Positions 34,474 to 44,860 of a DNA stretch of 64,000 bases are shown one piece after another; within the stretch, counting starts at the first letter, position 1, and each line of letters opens with the position of its first letter. The stretch comes from Ancistrus triradiatus (Eukaryota > Chordata > Actinopteri > Siluriformes > Loricariidae), in the NCBI GenBank assembly GCA_025084515.1, contig JAJAGP010000099.1, forward strand, positions 186,001 through 250,000. Reading direction: 5' to 3'. Under the pieces are notes generated by a model, which did no database searches, was not told the origin of the DNA, and saw nothing but the letters and a program-made list of their open reading frames with translations. The position numbers and the translations under genes were made by a program.

Positions 34474-35230
34474 CACTAAACGGACAAAAGTATCAGCGCA
34501 CCTACGCGTTACAGCTACGGGAGCTTTTATTACATCCCATTTGAAATGTTGGACGGGGAGCTGGTCCCTCCCTTTGCAGCTATAGCAGCTTTCACTCTTC
34601 TGTTAAGGCTTTCTACAAGCTTTTGGACTGCATCTGTTGGAATATTTGCCCATTCATTGAGAAGATCTTCTGTAAGATCAGACACTGATGTTGGATGAGA
34701 GGACCTGGCTCACAGTCTCTGTCCTGGTTCATCCCAAAGGGTGGTCATTGGGGTTGAGATCAGGGCTCTGTGTGGGCCAGTCAAACTCACCCAACCATGT
34801 GTTTATGGACCTTGTTTTGTGCACTGGGGCACAGTCATGGTGGAACAGAAAAGGGCCTTCAAACTGTTCGAACAAATTTGGAAGCATGCAATTGTCAAAA
34901 TGGCTCAATATGCTGAAGCATTAAGATTTCCCTTGACTGGATCTAAACTCCTGAAAAACAACCCATAGCATTATCCCTCATTTTCCAAACTCTACAGTTG
35001 GCACAATTCAGTCAGGCAGGTAATGTTTGTCTGGCATTCACCAAACCCAGACTCATCCGTCAGACTGCCAGATAGAGGAGCACAATTCGTCGCTCCACAG
35101 AACATGTTTCTGCTGCTGAGTCCAGAGGTGGCATGCTTTACACCACTCCAGCCAATGCTTGTCTTTGTGATTGGTGATATACGGGTTGCATTCAGATGCC
35201 CAGCCATGGAAACCCATGCCACGAAGCTCC
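34474..35230 (-). pseudogene. Tc1/mariner transposase, 3' part (family E)
   Basis: The element end TACACTAAACGGACAAAAGT is at 34472. Reading the minus strand, remnants include TDESGF (first catalytic Asp in the usual WSDESRF context), CAPVHK (the usual D.DPCHT region, degraded) and SPDLNPNDH (around the final catalytic acid). The frame is broken several times. It joins a different Tc1 lineage at about 35230, making a chimera. Intact transposases of this kind cut and paste the element; this one cannot. Confidence 0.7.
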
Positions 35231-35409
35231 CGGCTCGAGCCAACCTGGCCATTCTCCTCTGACCTCTGGCATCAACAAGGCATTTTTGCCCGGAGACCAC
35301 ATCTGCATGCATAAATGCATTGGGTTGTTGCCATGTGATTAGATTGATTGGCTGATTAGATATTTAGTTAAGGAGCATTTATATAGGTGTACCTAATAAA
35401 GGGCCTGGT
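35226..35409 (-). pseudogene. Second Tc1-like transposase fragment (family F)
   Basis: The plus-strand right end GGTGTACCTAATAAAGGGCC resembles the terminus of a common fish Tc1-like element. The minus frame reads CLVDARGQRRMARLARA, the linker region of that transposase type. Only about 180 bp remain. The fusion with family E gives a misleading 106-codon chimeric frame (35312-34992). Confidence 0.7.
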
Positions 35410-36044
35410 GCTTATGGACCAGATTTATTGGCTCTCCATATTGTCAAAATGTTTTTTGGCATTTAATTAGGTTAATCTCACTGAAAAGAAAACAATCTAA
35501 AATAAATAAAACCTAACATCTCTTCCTCATCATGACTACTTAATTTTCAAATTAATGCAGAAGCCACCTTATGATCCGTTTCTGTGAAATGTACTGCAAC
35601 AGATTTTTAATAGCACTGCATTCAGCGATTCTTCTTAGCTCTGCTTTACTTGTGCATTTACAGCACGTTTCTCACTACACTCAGCATATTAAAGTTATAC
35701 TCACACTGACTCGCACACCTTCGAAATGTACAAGATGAGTTGTTCAAATAAATTGTAGTGCACAAATCAGGTTGATTTCCTTTCATTATACAGACCTTCC
35801 CAGAGAACGCGCTGTAATAGAATTGGAGAGGCTGATGGATAGTGTTATGTGAAATGTAAAGAAATTGACATTGGCCTCTGTATATGCAAATTAAACTGTA
35901 ATTTCAGTTATGGCTAATAAATCAGTGTACAACTCGAACAAGCTATGTTTTTACCTTATCTCACATTTGAACTTAACTGTAATGTGATAGATATAAGTGA
36001 TTGCAATATTAGAGCGAAAGGAGAAGTTTATTGGGGGAAACTGT
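35410..36044. other. No supported gene
   Basis: AT-rich unique-looking sequence; nothing recognised. Confidence 0.45.
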
Positions 36045-36620
36045 ACAATTGAAAGGCGGCTCTAATACCCTGTTGGGCCACCTCTAGCCTGGATATAAGT
36101 GGAGATACGGTTGTGCATGGAGGCAAACAGGTTATGTATGGTATCCTGTGGCACATTTGCCCACAGAGGTTGCAGCTGGGCCTCATAGGTTGCCAAATTG
36201 CATAGGTTGCATACCAGCTGGTCCCATAAATGCTTGATTGGTGATAAATCTGGTGACTGGCCAGGCCAAGAAGGTGTTGCAATCTGGTGGAGACATTCCT
36301 GGTAAACTCTCGCTATGTGTGACGAGCATTGTCCTGCTGAAAAATGCCAGTTGGAAGCCCTGCCATGAGAGGCAACACATGGCTACTGGATGTCCTGCGC
36401 ATATCGCTGAGTTGTTAGTGTCCCTTGTATCACTACAAGGGGTGACCGATTATCGTATGCGATGGCTCCACACAACATCACACAAACAGTTGGGACAAGC
36501 GCAAACAGCAAAGGCAGGACTGAGGCGATCACCAGTGGCCACTATACTCGAACCTGACCATCGTCAGATCCCAAACAGAACCTGGATTCATTGCTAAAGA
36601 TGATGTAGTAAATGCCAATG
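36045..36620 (-). pseudogene. Tc1/mariner transposase C-terminal remnant (family G)
   Basis: On the minus strand one frame reads SPDLSPIKHLWDQL (the SPDL.PIE.LW motif, with the usual catalytic Glu replaced by Lys), then LANVPQD-like and HNRISTYIQARGGPTGY before a stop. Upstream segments encode pieces of the catalytic core in other frames. The C-terminal 70 residues look least damaged, but frameshifts and the lost acid make it inactive. Confidence 0.7.
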
Positions 36621-36659
36621 ATACTGCAAATGAAGGTGATGGTGGCTGGCTGGCAATGG

Positions 36660-36865
36660 CAGGACATGTTATTGGTACATTTGCTGGTCCCCATAAGGTT
36701 AACTGTTTTTTTTTTTGTTTGTTTGTTTTATACAGACACTGCAACTTTCTTTTGAAAACTCTAAAGAAACATCCATTAGGTTAGGGGTAGGTGTAGCGTT
36801 AACTAGCTAAAGTTATGTCAATGGATAGTCCCCATCAGGTTAGCGAGACAAACGTGTGTGCGTTG
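36660..36865 (+). repeat. GTCCCC-type dispersed repeat
   Basis: TTTGCTGGTCCCCATAAGG, CATCCATTAGGTTAGGG, GTAGGTGTAGCGTTAACTAG and ATGTCAATGGATAGTCCCC follow the same order as in 58455-58600. Confidence 0.75.
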
Positions 36866-36867
36866 GC

Positions 36868-36935
36868 ATGTTCTCCCCATGAATGCGTGGGGTTTCCTCT
36901 GGGCACTCCATTAGGTAAGTTGGTGTCTCTTAAGG
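36868..36935 (+). repeat. HE1/DANA-like SINE fragment
   Basis: GGCATGTTCTCCCCATGAAT, GGGGTTTCCTCTGGGCACTC and GTTGGTGTCTCTTAA are the central segment of this SINE class. Confidence 0.75.
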
Positions 36936-37376
36936 GTGCCCATTTTGAGGTGCATCTTTTCATTGCCTGTTAATTTGTGCAGCAAATTCTCGTATTTAAA
37001 TGAGCAACACTAAAGCAGGCTGGCTGAATAAATTCCAGCCATATCCAGTCACATGTTTAATGACCCACCGTAGCCGGAGCCAAATGCTCCTCACTGCTTG
37101 GTAAGACGTTTAACATTCATCGTGCTGCCAGCTGGCCTCCTTCCACTTGAAGATGAGTATCTGTGATCTGTCTTACAATGAATTATGTTAAAAAATGAGT
37201 ATCATATTTGCAGAGGGAACTGGCACTGTGAGGCCGTTCAAATCAAACATTTGTTTTTAGGAAGCCTCTCTCAAGTGAATGATAGAAGGCTTTTTGTCCA
37301 TCCAATTTAGAACTTTTAACTGCTTGTTCAAGAATGCTTGACAAGTAGTAAAGTGTTGTTCTTGTACACTGACGAT
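36936..37376. other. No supported gene
   Basis: Nothing recognised. Confidence 0.4.
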
Positions 37377-37544
37377 TTACATTTATGTCATTTAGCAGAC
37401 TTACAAGTGATACAATCTTACGGTCCAAGCAATTGCAGGTTAAGGGCCTTGCTCTAGAACCAAACAGTGGTAGTTTGGCAGAGGTGGGATTTGACCCCTG
37501 GACCCCCTAGTCCAGTATCGTAGCCACTAGGCTACCATGGTCCT
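37377..37544 (-). repeat. tRNA-derived SINE, body deleted in part
   Basis: ATTTATGTCATTTAGCAGAC (tail), CTTACAAGTGATACAATC, then GGATTTGACCCCTGGACC and CCACTAGGCTACCATGG. About 25 bp of the LINE-type segment is missing. Confidence 0.88.
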
Positions 37545-37649
37545 GTTTATAGTGAGGCTACCTCAAGCATAGCCATTTTAATGCATGTAATTTTATTCTG
37601 GATTGTATTTTGCACTCATGCATGCACAGAGCACCGATTTCGACTGGGT

Positions 37650-37812
37650 TGCTTACTTTTTAAGTCTCCAGACTTCTAATTTGAAGGTTATGAGTTCCGA
37701 TCTCTCTTTCCCACTGCTGGGTATTAGGTGCGCAGGGCTATTGTCCTTCATCTGCTCAACTTAACTGCACATTGCTCTCGATAAGACATCTGCTAAATGC
37801 TGTTAAAGTTGA
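37650..37812 (+). repeat. SINE of another subfamily, decayed
   Basis: AGGTTATGAGTTCCGATCTC (B-box-like), CACATTGCTCTCGATAAGAC and ATCTGCTAAATGCTG (tail) indicate a second SINE lineage with the same tail. Confidence 0.6.
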
Positions 37813-38277
37813 AGTGGTGCCAAAGCGGTTACGACTCTGGACTTCGCTCATATACCTAATGGCTCAGGATTAGAAGATTGTCAATTCAAAATCCTGGCTT
37901 GGCAGAAAAAGAAGGAGCTGGTGGAGACAGATGGGGATGCAAACAGAACAAGTAAAACTTTGCACAGACCACAGGCAAGAATTGAACCCAGGCTGGTGGA
38001 GCTATGTGTCACTAATAGTATCTGCTACTCCTCGCTGTTGTTAGTCTTCCGTGTCAAGGACAATGTGTTTATCTTTCCGCCACTACTACAGTTGCCCCTA
38101 TTGGCTGATCAAGGCACTGGGAAGGGTGGTGGATGGATATGAGGAGTGTAATATATTCCTCCATGTATGCTCATTATCTCCATAGAAATCCCTCCAATCA
38201 TGCACATATAATCTATATCACCTTTTAGAGGTTACTCACAGGCTAGTGGACCTCCTCACTCGAGGTTGGACTGAGCA

Positions 38278-38560
38278 AGCTGTGCAAATGTCTTTAGCCA
38301 CTATTAGATTTGTAGCACTGGTATAACGACCATATATAACACGTGGTCAATGATTGGACCCAAACATTTCAAACCTGGATTCATCACTCCATAATACTCT
38401 TTTCTACTGATCTTCATTCCAATATTTGTGAGCTTTAGCATATCTTAGCCTTTTCACCCTGTTCCCCTTCCGAAAAAGTGGTTTCTTGGCTGCTACTTTC
38501 CAGAAAGACCATTCCTGATCAAGCTTCTTCAGACTGTAGAAGGACCAACTTGGGATCCCA
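38278..38560 (-). mobile_element. Tc1-derived deletion element (family H), copy 1
   Basis: Plus strand starts GCTGTGCAAATGTCTTTAGC (decayed TIR). The reverse encodes pieces of KRLRYAK.W and the D-containing 'WSD' region, and matches 51300-51460 and 44530-44700. The central and C-terminal transposase coding is deleted. Confidence 0.65.
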
Positions 38561-38734
38561 ATGAAGCTGCCTGATGCTGCTGTTGCTCAAGTGTAAGGGG
38601 AAGTCGCACTAAATCTGCGTTCACACGAGAGTTCTAGGGACTAATTTGGGAGGAACTACCCCCTGCGGAGCTCCTCCAGAACTACATTTGTTCCAGGGCT
38701 TTTTTTTTTGTTTGCATTTGCACCACCAATAGGA

Positions 38735-38835
38735 ATATGAACCAGAAGGTCCAGGGTTCAGATCCCACCTATGCCAAACTCACAATTACTTATCCAGAGA
38801 GTTGTAAGTCTCTCTGGATAAGAGCATCTGGGCAA
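38735..38835 (+). repeat. SINE fragment with internal deletion
   Basis: ACCAGAAGGTCCAGGGTTCA (B box), CCTATGCCAAACTCACAATT, then CTCTCTGGATAAGAGCATCT. Confidence 0.8.
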
Positions 38836-38928
38836 CACGTCACATATAGGCTCAGTAAAGCCTGGATTTCACCGTCGGTTCATCTGTTGTTGTTTTTTTC
38901 CCCAGTTTTAGCATGAAGGTCTGGGGTC

Positions 38929-39549
38929 TTCATAAAGATTCTTAGTGCTAAGAGTAACCCCTAGTGACCAAATTCTTGTTGTGGGTGTTTACCTCTCAAA
39001 GTTAAGTGTAGATCCTAGTAAAGATAAAAGGTATTCATAAAGCATCTTAACACCTAAAAGAGCCCCTAAGCTGAAAACTGATCTCCTACCCAGCACAACA
39101 ACTCTTGAAATGATTCTTACAGCACCACCAGATTAATAAATTTCACACAGCAGCATCATACCTAAAAAGAGCAGAGCCGCATTTTCTCCAATAGGTTAAG
39201 TAGGCTACAAAAATTATCAGCATGGTAAATAACCTGTTAATAAAATAAAGCAAATAAACTTGTGTGTGTGATTAATGTAAAATATGCAGAAAAAGCCTGT
39301 GACTGTTATAGGCTTATAATGGGCTATACAGTATTTCCTTAATTAAGAGTGTGTTTTTGTGTGAGTGAGAGAGAGTGACAGGGGTGACAACTAATCACAG
39401 TCTTCAAAAGAATGCATCCTATATAGTAAACCGGGTCAACCCCGCCTCCTCATTGAGATAAAAGTTTTTGGGTTCTCGCTCTGATTTGCTGGCAGATCGC
39501 TTCTGAATCACACTTAAGCTAAAAGAGGATTCTTAGAATCTTTATGATT
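38929..39549. mobile_element. TIR element with TTCATAAAGATTCT ends
   Basis: The left end TTCATAAAGATTCTTAG is matched by right end complement ATCATAAAGATTCTAAG. Length is 621 bp with no transposase. The phrase TTCATAAAGCATCTTAAC inside is a further decayed copy of the end. Confidence 0.6.
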
Positions 39550-39849
39550 ATGGTTCCTGTTTTTCATACAAGAGGAAGCATATTTAAACATGCCGGTTGA
39601 GCTTAACACCGGCGCTCGCGTCTGGACCAATCACATCATACTTATGTCATCAGGGTTTCTATGTGCTGAGATAAGATCCTACATTGAAGTAGGAGCTAAA
39701 AAAGTTCTCATACACAGCATTCTAAGAACTACAGTCGTCCCTTCTTCTCCCCAGTTTGCCACTTTCTCCAACAGCTCGAGGAACTAAGGCCAAAGTGCCC
39801 TAAATATTTGCCACTGTAGCCTATAGAAGTGGTTTTTAGAATTTTTTTA

Positions 39850-39980
39850 ATACTGCATGCAAATTTCCTGTATTTTCTGGTTCTACCCTTATAAATAGAC
39901 TGAGTAAAGTTGTATATGGTCATTTTACTTTTGCTAAAACAAAAAATCTATTGGCAGCCTAAGACATTTGCATAGTACTG
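39850..39980. mobile_element. Tc1-derived element (family H), 3' end
   Basis: GTTGTATATGGTCATTTTAC and GCAGCCTAAGACATTTGCAT then AGTACTG match the right end of 44364-44729. Confidence 0.6.
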
Positions 39981-40117
39981 TACAATGCAATGAGAATTAT
40001 TGCAGCCAACTTATTCTCAAACTTTGAATGGGGAAGAATCCCGGCTTGCTATTGGCCAGCATTTTAGCTCCTGCAAAATCCCCACCAGCAACAACAAACA
40101 AGCACAGTGGTGGTTAA

Positions 40118-40310
40118 AGGGACGTGGTAGCGATTAAGGTATTGGACTTTAATCCAGAAGGTCCAGGGTTTACATCCCACCTCTGCCAAGCTGCCACTGT
40201 TGGGTCCTTCAGCAAGGCCCCTAACCCACAACTGCTTCGATTATAAGACTGGATCTGTTGTAAATCGCTCTGGATAAGGGCGTCTGCTAAATAACATGCA
40301 TGTAAAGCCC
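40118..40310 (+). repeat. tRNA-derived SINE, full length
   Basis: GACGTGGTAGCGATTAAGG (A box), AGGGTTTACATCCCACC (B box), body, CGCTCTGGATAAGGGCGTCT, ATGCATGTAAA tail. Confidence 0.92.
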
Positions 40311-40324
40311 TGAACTTGAACTGC

Positions 40325-40402
40325 TAACATGCCACTGTTGGGCCCTTCAACTTCTCAGCATATTAGTCACTCTAGATAAAGACGCCTACCAAATTATTGA
40401 AG
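40325..40402 (+). repeat. SINE 3' fragment
   Basis: ATGCCACTGTTGGGCCCTTC, then AGTCACTCTAGATAAAGACG, the body and tail without the tRNA-like head. Confidence 0.7.
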
Positions 40403-41074
40403 TGTTACCGGATGTTTCTCCAGGTGGGACTAAGCACTATTTTCAAAAGAGCGTAAAAAAAACGAAGCACTTGGAGACGTAGCCCAACTACTCTAAGCAA
40501 TTTCTTTCAAAGGGCAGCACAGCGTGACCAGTGGTCCGGTGGGAATTTGCTGATTTACGGCACGCCATGGTCCCCACCGCATGCGTCGCTTGCTAACTCT
40601 GTGTGACTCTGCAGCACCAGAAAGGTCATATTTCTAATCGGAGAAGCTCCCGTGCTCCTGAGAATTGCTGGGATCACAGAGGGGTTATTGAGCAGGTATC
40701 GTTTGTGCTAATGAGTACAGGGTTCGGTTGAACTCTACCCGTAGGGTCACTGTGCTGAAGTTTAATCAGAGACCAGATTTATCAGCAGGTGTTGCAGTCA
40801 AAGACACACCATGCCTTCATGTCTCCTCAGGCGAACGAAAATGGCTGAAAATGAACAAAAAATATTGGTGAAAATTTTTTGAAAGACTTGGATTCATACC
40901 TCATGAAATGTGGCTGGATCTTCATCTTAGGCCTTATAACAGGCAGACATTATGCCTGCCCTAATAAAACTACCAGCACAGTGGAGTGGCAAATACTGTT
41001 AAATCACCAGCAGCTACCTAGACCTGGGTTCATTCCTTGCTTCTGGCTACTCTGTAAAGATTGACATGTTCTCT
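40403..41074. other. No supported gene
   Basis: Unique-looking, relatively GC-rich at 40480-40760. No coding frame. Confidence 0.4.
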
Positions 41075-41250
41075 AAATGTCCTTTACATCCACAGCATTT
41101 AGAGGATGGCCCTATCAAAGAGGCTTACAGCCTTGTTTTACAAGGTACTGTCCAAAGAATTGCTTAAAGGTCTAGCTGTGGCAGCTTGACAAGGCTGAGA
41201 CTTGAACCCTCAACCTTCTGGTCATAGATTAGTACCTTAGCCACTGCCAA
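41075..41250 (-). repeat. SINE, decayed
   Basis: TTTACATCCACAGCATTTAG, GACTTGAACCCTCAACCTTC and GTACCTTAGCCACTGCC, with many substitutions. The 128-codon reverse frame that crosses it has no other support. Confidence 0.8.
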
Positions 41251-41696
41251 TTCTATGTATCCTAGGTGTGAAAGAACAGAACTGAACGAGTGTGTAATGT
41301 AATTGGACTGTGTTTTTGGGTTAGGCTTCAGACCCACAATGACCCAGAACAGGATACTGAGGCTATTTGCAAGAACGAGCCAATTTCTTGAATATGAAAA
41401 CCATTGATCAACTATTAGGTCTATGAAACCAAACAATCTTTTATTAGCATCCTTGGTTTCTTTAAACTTTGCTTTTAAGCTTTCAGTTTTCCTTTGACGC
41501 TGCAGCCACGTCCTCCTGTGTCCACATTCGGCCAGTCCTTTAGCCCTCAAACACAGAGCGGTTGCGATATGTGCCTTCTAATTTAGTTTGCACAGGGACA
41601 TCAATTCAAATATTTATGAGGTCTGTTACTGCACTATCCCTTCACTGAAAACCTCCCTCACTGCTGTTGTCCATTTTCTCTTCTCCTCCGGTCTGG

Positions 41697-42063
41697 CTGT
41701 TCAGACCGCATATCGGATATGTATCAGATTTCAATACCACGTATGAAAGTGGCCCAAATCGGAACGGAAAATGTCAGATTCAATTAGGGGTGGGCGATAT
41801 GGTAAAAATATCATATGACGATATTTAAAGACGTTCACGATACGCACTATTTAAGCACTGACGATATCCTTGATATGCTCAGAGAAGCATATCATCTATC
41901 ACAATAACAAAATTTATCACGATACGATAACATATCGTCATATTGCCCACCCCTAGATTCAATGTATTTTTTCCCATTCACAATGCCCCGAAGATAACCC
42001 ATATGTGTCACATAGGAGGAAAAAGGTCAGATTTGGGCCATTTTACCTGCTGTGAACGTAACC
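41697..42063. mobile_element. TIR element with GGCCCAAATC inner ends, interrupted
   Basis: Left arm CACGTATGAAAGTGGCCCAAATCGG is mirrored at the right by AGATTTGGGCCATTTTACC, with TGTTCAGACC against GTGAACGTAACC further out. A hAT-like miniature element is inserted between. No coding sequence. Confidence 0.6.
41785..41955. mobile_element. 171-bp hAT-like MITE
   Basis: TIRs TAGGGGTGGGCGATATGG and complement TAGGGGTGGGCAATATGAC. Exact 8-bp target duplication GATTCAAT at 41777-41784 and 41956-41963. The interior is rich in ATATCGT and its complement, so it folds on itself. Confidence 0.93.
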
Positions 42064-42188
42064 ATAGTCTCACTGTCCATTCTGTCCACATTACATGAAC
42101 CACCAGATCTTACTGATGTCCTTGGCAAAACATCACACAAATACGTACTTTTCTGACCATAGAAACTGCTTAGATCCTTACACAGGCT

Positions 42189-42580
42189 CTTGTCATTTCC
42201 AGGCTTGATTACTGCAGGGTTTTGCTTCAGGGTCTATCTCATGTTTTATTGCACCTCTACGGAGCATTCAGAATGCTGCTGGTTTCAGTCTGGCTCACAC
42301 ATCTACCAAGGTTTTCACTCCACTGAGACTTTTGTTGTAGCCAAGATCAAATTTCAAACTGTTGTCCTGGCTTTCCAGGCCTCGATAGGTTCTGCTCTGT
42401 GTTATTTATATTTGTGTTTCAGAACTACCCACCAACTTCTTCAGCTTCAGGGTGCATCCATTTCTGAGAAACAACCATGTAGGCAATGCCAGATCTCTAT
42501 ATTACAGTGTCCTTGTTGGTGAATCCACACCAGCCTGAATGGCCCAATGTCTTTCTTCCTTCCACAAAAGACTCACTTCT
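42189..42580 (+). pseudogene. L2-clade LINE, C-terminal reverse transcriptase remnant
   Basis: Plus frame from 42189 reads LVISRLDYCRVLLQGL. The 'SRLDYC..LL.GL' phrase is characteristic of the part after the reverse-transcriptase core in teleost L2-type LINEs. It then reads HLYGAFRMLL and decays. The end (CACAAAAGACTCACTTCTTC) also fits the C-terminus of such elements. The LINE tail resumes at 42850 after a SINE insertion. It is 5'-truncated and frameshifted, so not active. Confidence 0.75.
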
Positions 42581-42591
42581 TCATACTATAT

Positions 42592-42738
42592 AGACTGGAC
42601 TATGGACCAGTGACCAGGGTTCAAACCCCACCTCTGTCAAACTGGGTCCTTGAGCAAGGCTCTTAACCCAAGATTGTAAAACTGTATGAATTCTAAGTCG
42701 CTCTGGATAAGTTTGGCAGCTAAATGATGTACATATAA
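42592..42738 (+). repeat. tRNA-derived SINE within L2 3' region
   Basis: Starts around GACTGGACTATGGACC, AGGGTTCAAACCCCACC (B box), TGAGCAAGGCTCTTAACCC and TAAGTCGCTCTGGATAAG; the A box is lost. Confidence 0.85.
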
Positions 42739-42849
42739 TGTCTCTTTTATCATCTGCAATTTTGTTGAGGCCCTTGTGCTTTTTGTATACATTTTGTCAA
42801 CTTATTGTTGATATATGTGCCCTTAACATCAAAATGAAGACTTGTTTTA

Positions 42850-42932
42850 GACCATCAAGTACTTTAAACTGTTTGCCCATTTTGTAAGTCACTCTGGGTA
42901 AGAGCATCTGGCAAATTCCAAAATGTAAATGA
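42850..42932 (+). repeat. L2 LINE 3' tail
   Basis: GCCCATTTTGTAAGTCACTC, then TGGGTAAGAGCATCTGGCAA and AAAATGTAAATGAATG. This is the same tail as in the SINEs, consistent with their mobilisation by this LINE type. Confidence 0.75.
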
Positions 42933-43496
42933 ATGTAGATGAATCCCCATACTCCGGAAAAGAAAAGGAAAAGCCTCTGATTGTAGTGCCTTTGAATTTT
43001 AGAGCTTCAAAATTAATTTCCCCAAAGTATTCAATCATAAAAAGCCTATTTAATCAGGTTCAGAACGGTTTAATATGGCTGCACATGCTGTGCGTTTTTA
43101 GCCAATGCCATTTCCCTGCGAATATTAGAAATAAGTGTTTTCTTTTTCATGAAGACAGGATCAGGTCAGGATATCTAATACTATCCATCTTGTGCTTATA
43201 CCTTTCAGGTACAGACCAGGTCAAGGTCTCTTGAGTTGCACTAGATGACAGAGAACAAAAAGGTAGAGTGTCTTGAACCTAGCTCTTATGGTTGTCGTTA
43301 CTGATATGGATTTTAAGAGCATGAAGGGGAAAAAAAAAAGAAATGAACAGGTTTGTCTTCTCATTAAAGTTACATGGTGGGAAGAGTGTTGCAGGCTTTA
43401 CACTTGAGAGCCCATTAGCTGCAGAGTGGAGCAGACTGTGGATATTAGTTGGAAGTCACCTACCTTGCTAAAGTCATGCCTCCCTCTCTCTCTCTC

Positions 43497-43528
<32 letters not shown>

Positions 43529-44302
43529 GCTGGCATTCCTGTGTCTTTTTTAGTCCATACATAATTTCCGTCTTTATCTTTCCTTCTGTCCCACTCTGAG
43601 CGGTTGCTTGTTCGGTTGGACAAAAAAGGCACATCCATCAGGTCATGGTGTAAATACTGTGTTAAAAATAAAGTCTCCCCTTTGGGCTCACTGCACAGCC
43701 AACAACAGAATGGCCCCATTAGGGAGCCCGATGCAGTGCCCGGGATTGCTGACAAGCACACTTATTCTCCTGTGATATAGCGTCCTAAAAGATGTGCAAT
43801 AAATCTACAGAACATGATTGGCATACAAAAACAGGAGCGGCATTATTTCTGCAGAGGACTAAACCAGAAATTGTTTGACCAGATAACAGAGAAGACTGCA
43901 TGTTTGCAGTGATTTATAATCTGAATTGGATTGCTGCTGAATGAAAAAGTGTTACAGCAAGGCGAAACCTACGATGCTGCTCTCAGCAGTACAAACGAGA
44001 GCCTGGATTTCTATTGATTAATCTTTATACGTGTGCTCATTGATATTAGACGTGAAAGAGGAGAAGCGTTCGAGACAATGGCGAGCTGTGATATCTGCTG
44101 ATATATAGATATGAGAGTTTTGGTGTTATGAAGTACTTGATTAGTTCCAAGAGCACATCCTGTGGTTGGAAAAAACTCTATGTGAACTTTATATCAACTT
44201 TAGAGGGAATGAGCAGTGTATACAAACACACACACAGACCTATATATACATACATAGATACCAATTACATGTATTTTATTTTTTTTTTATTAACTGACTT
44301 TA
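42933..44302. other. No supported gene
   Basis: Unique-looking apart from a (CT)n tract at 43482-43529. Glu/Arg-rich reverse frames over that tract are artefacts. Confidence 0.5.
43482..43529. repeat. (CT)n microsatellite
   Basis: CT run with two CGC interruptions. Confidence 0.97.
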
Positions 44303-44860
44303 CATTTAGTCATTAAACAGACACTTGTCTAGAGCAAATGATACTATCTTACAATACACAATACTGTGCAAAAGTCTTAGGCCGCCATTAGATCAGGTAA
44401 ACCATTGTTTTAACAATGGTATAATGGCCATATATTATTTCTCAGTCTCTTTATTAGAATACAACCAGAAAATACAGTACATTTGAATGCAGTATTGAAA
44501 AACACTAAAATATTGAGTGTGACCTGCCTTTTCAGAAAGGGAAGCAGATGAAAAGGCTAAGATGTGCTAAAGCTCACAGATTGGAATGAAGATAAGTGGA
44601 AAGGAGTATTATGCAGTGACATATACAAGTTTGAAATGTTTGGGACCAATTGTTGAAAATGTGTTATATATGGTCATTATTGAAATGCTAAAACAACAAT
44701 ACTAATGGTGGCCTAAGACTTTTGTATAGTACCATCCAAGCAATTGAGGGTTAATAATCTGGCTCAAGGGCCCAAATTTGCAGTGCTTGGGCTTGAGCAC
44801 TGGAGATTCTTGTCTACAGTCCAGCACCTTAACTACTGCACCATCATAGTCCATATTGGG
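44303..44860 (-). repeat. SINE split by a Tc1-derived element
   Basis: The tail half (TTTACATTTAGTCATTAAAC, ATGATACTATCTTACAATAC) lies at 44303-44363. The head half (CATCCAAGCAATTGAGGG, GCACCTTAACTACTGCACC) is at 44732-44860. The break falls inside the SINE body. Confidence 0.85.
44364..44729. mobile_element. Tc1-derived deletion element (family H) inside SINE
   Basis: Ends CTGTGCAAAAGTCTTAGGCC and complement CTATACAAAAGTCTTAGGCC, flanked by TA. The interior keeps GATGAAAAGGCTAAGATGTG and TGGAATGAAGATAAGTGG, matching transposase-derived sequence in 51300-51400. It is 366 bp and cannot encode a transposase. Confidence 0.87.

Noticed and set aside
41164..41550. 128-codon reverse frame
   Set aside because: It starts in unique DNA and ends in a decayed SINE; nothing suggests selection.
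43398..43761. Glu/Arg-rich reverse frames
   Set aside because: They translate the (CT)n tract; no other coding evidence.
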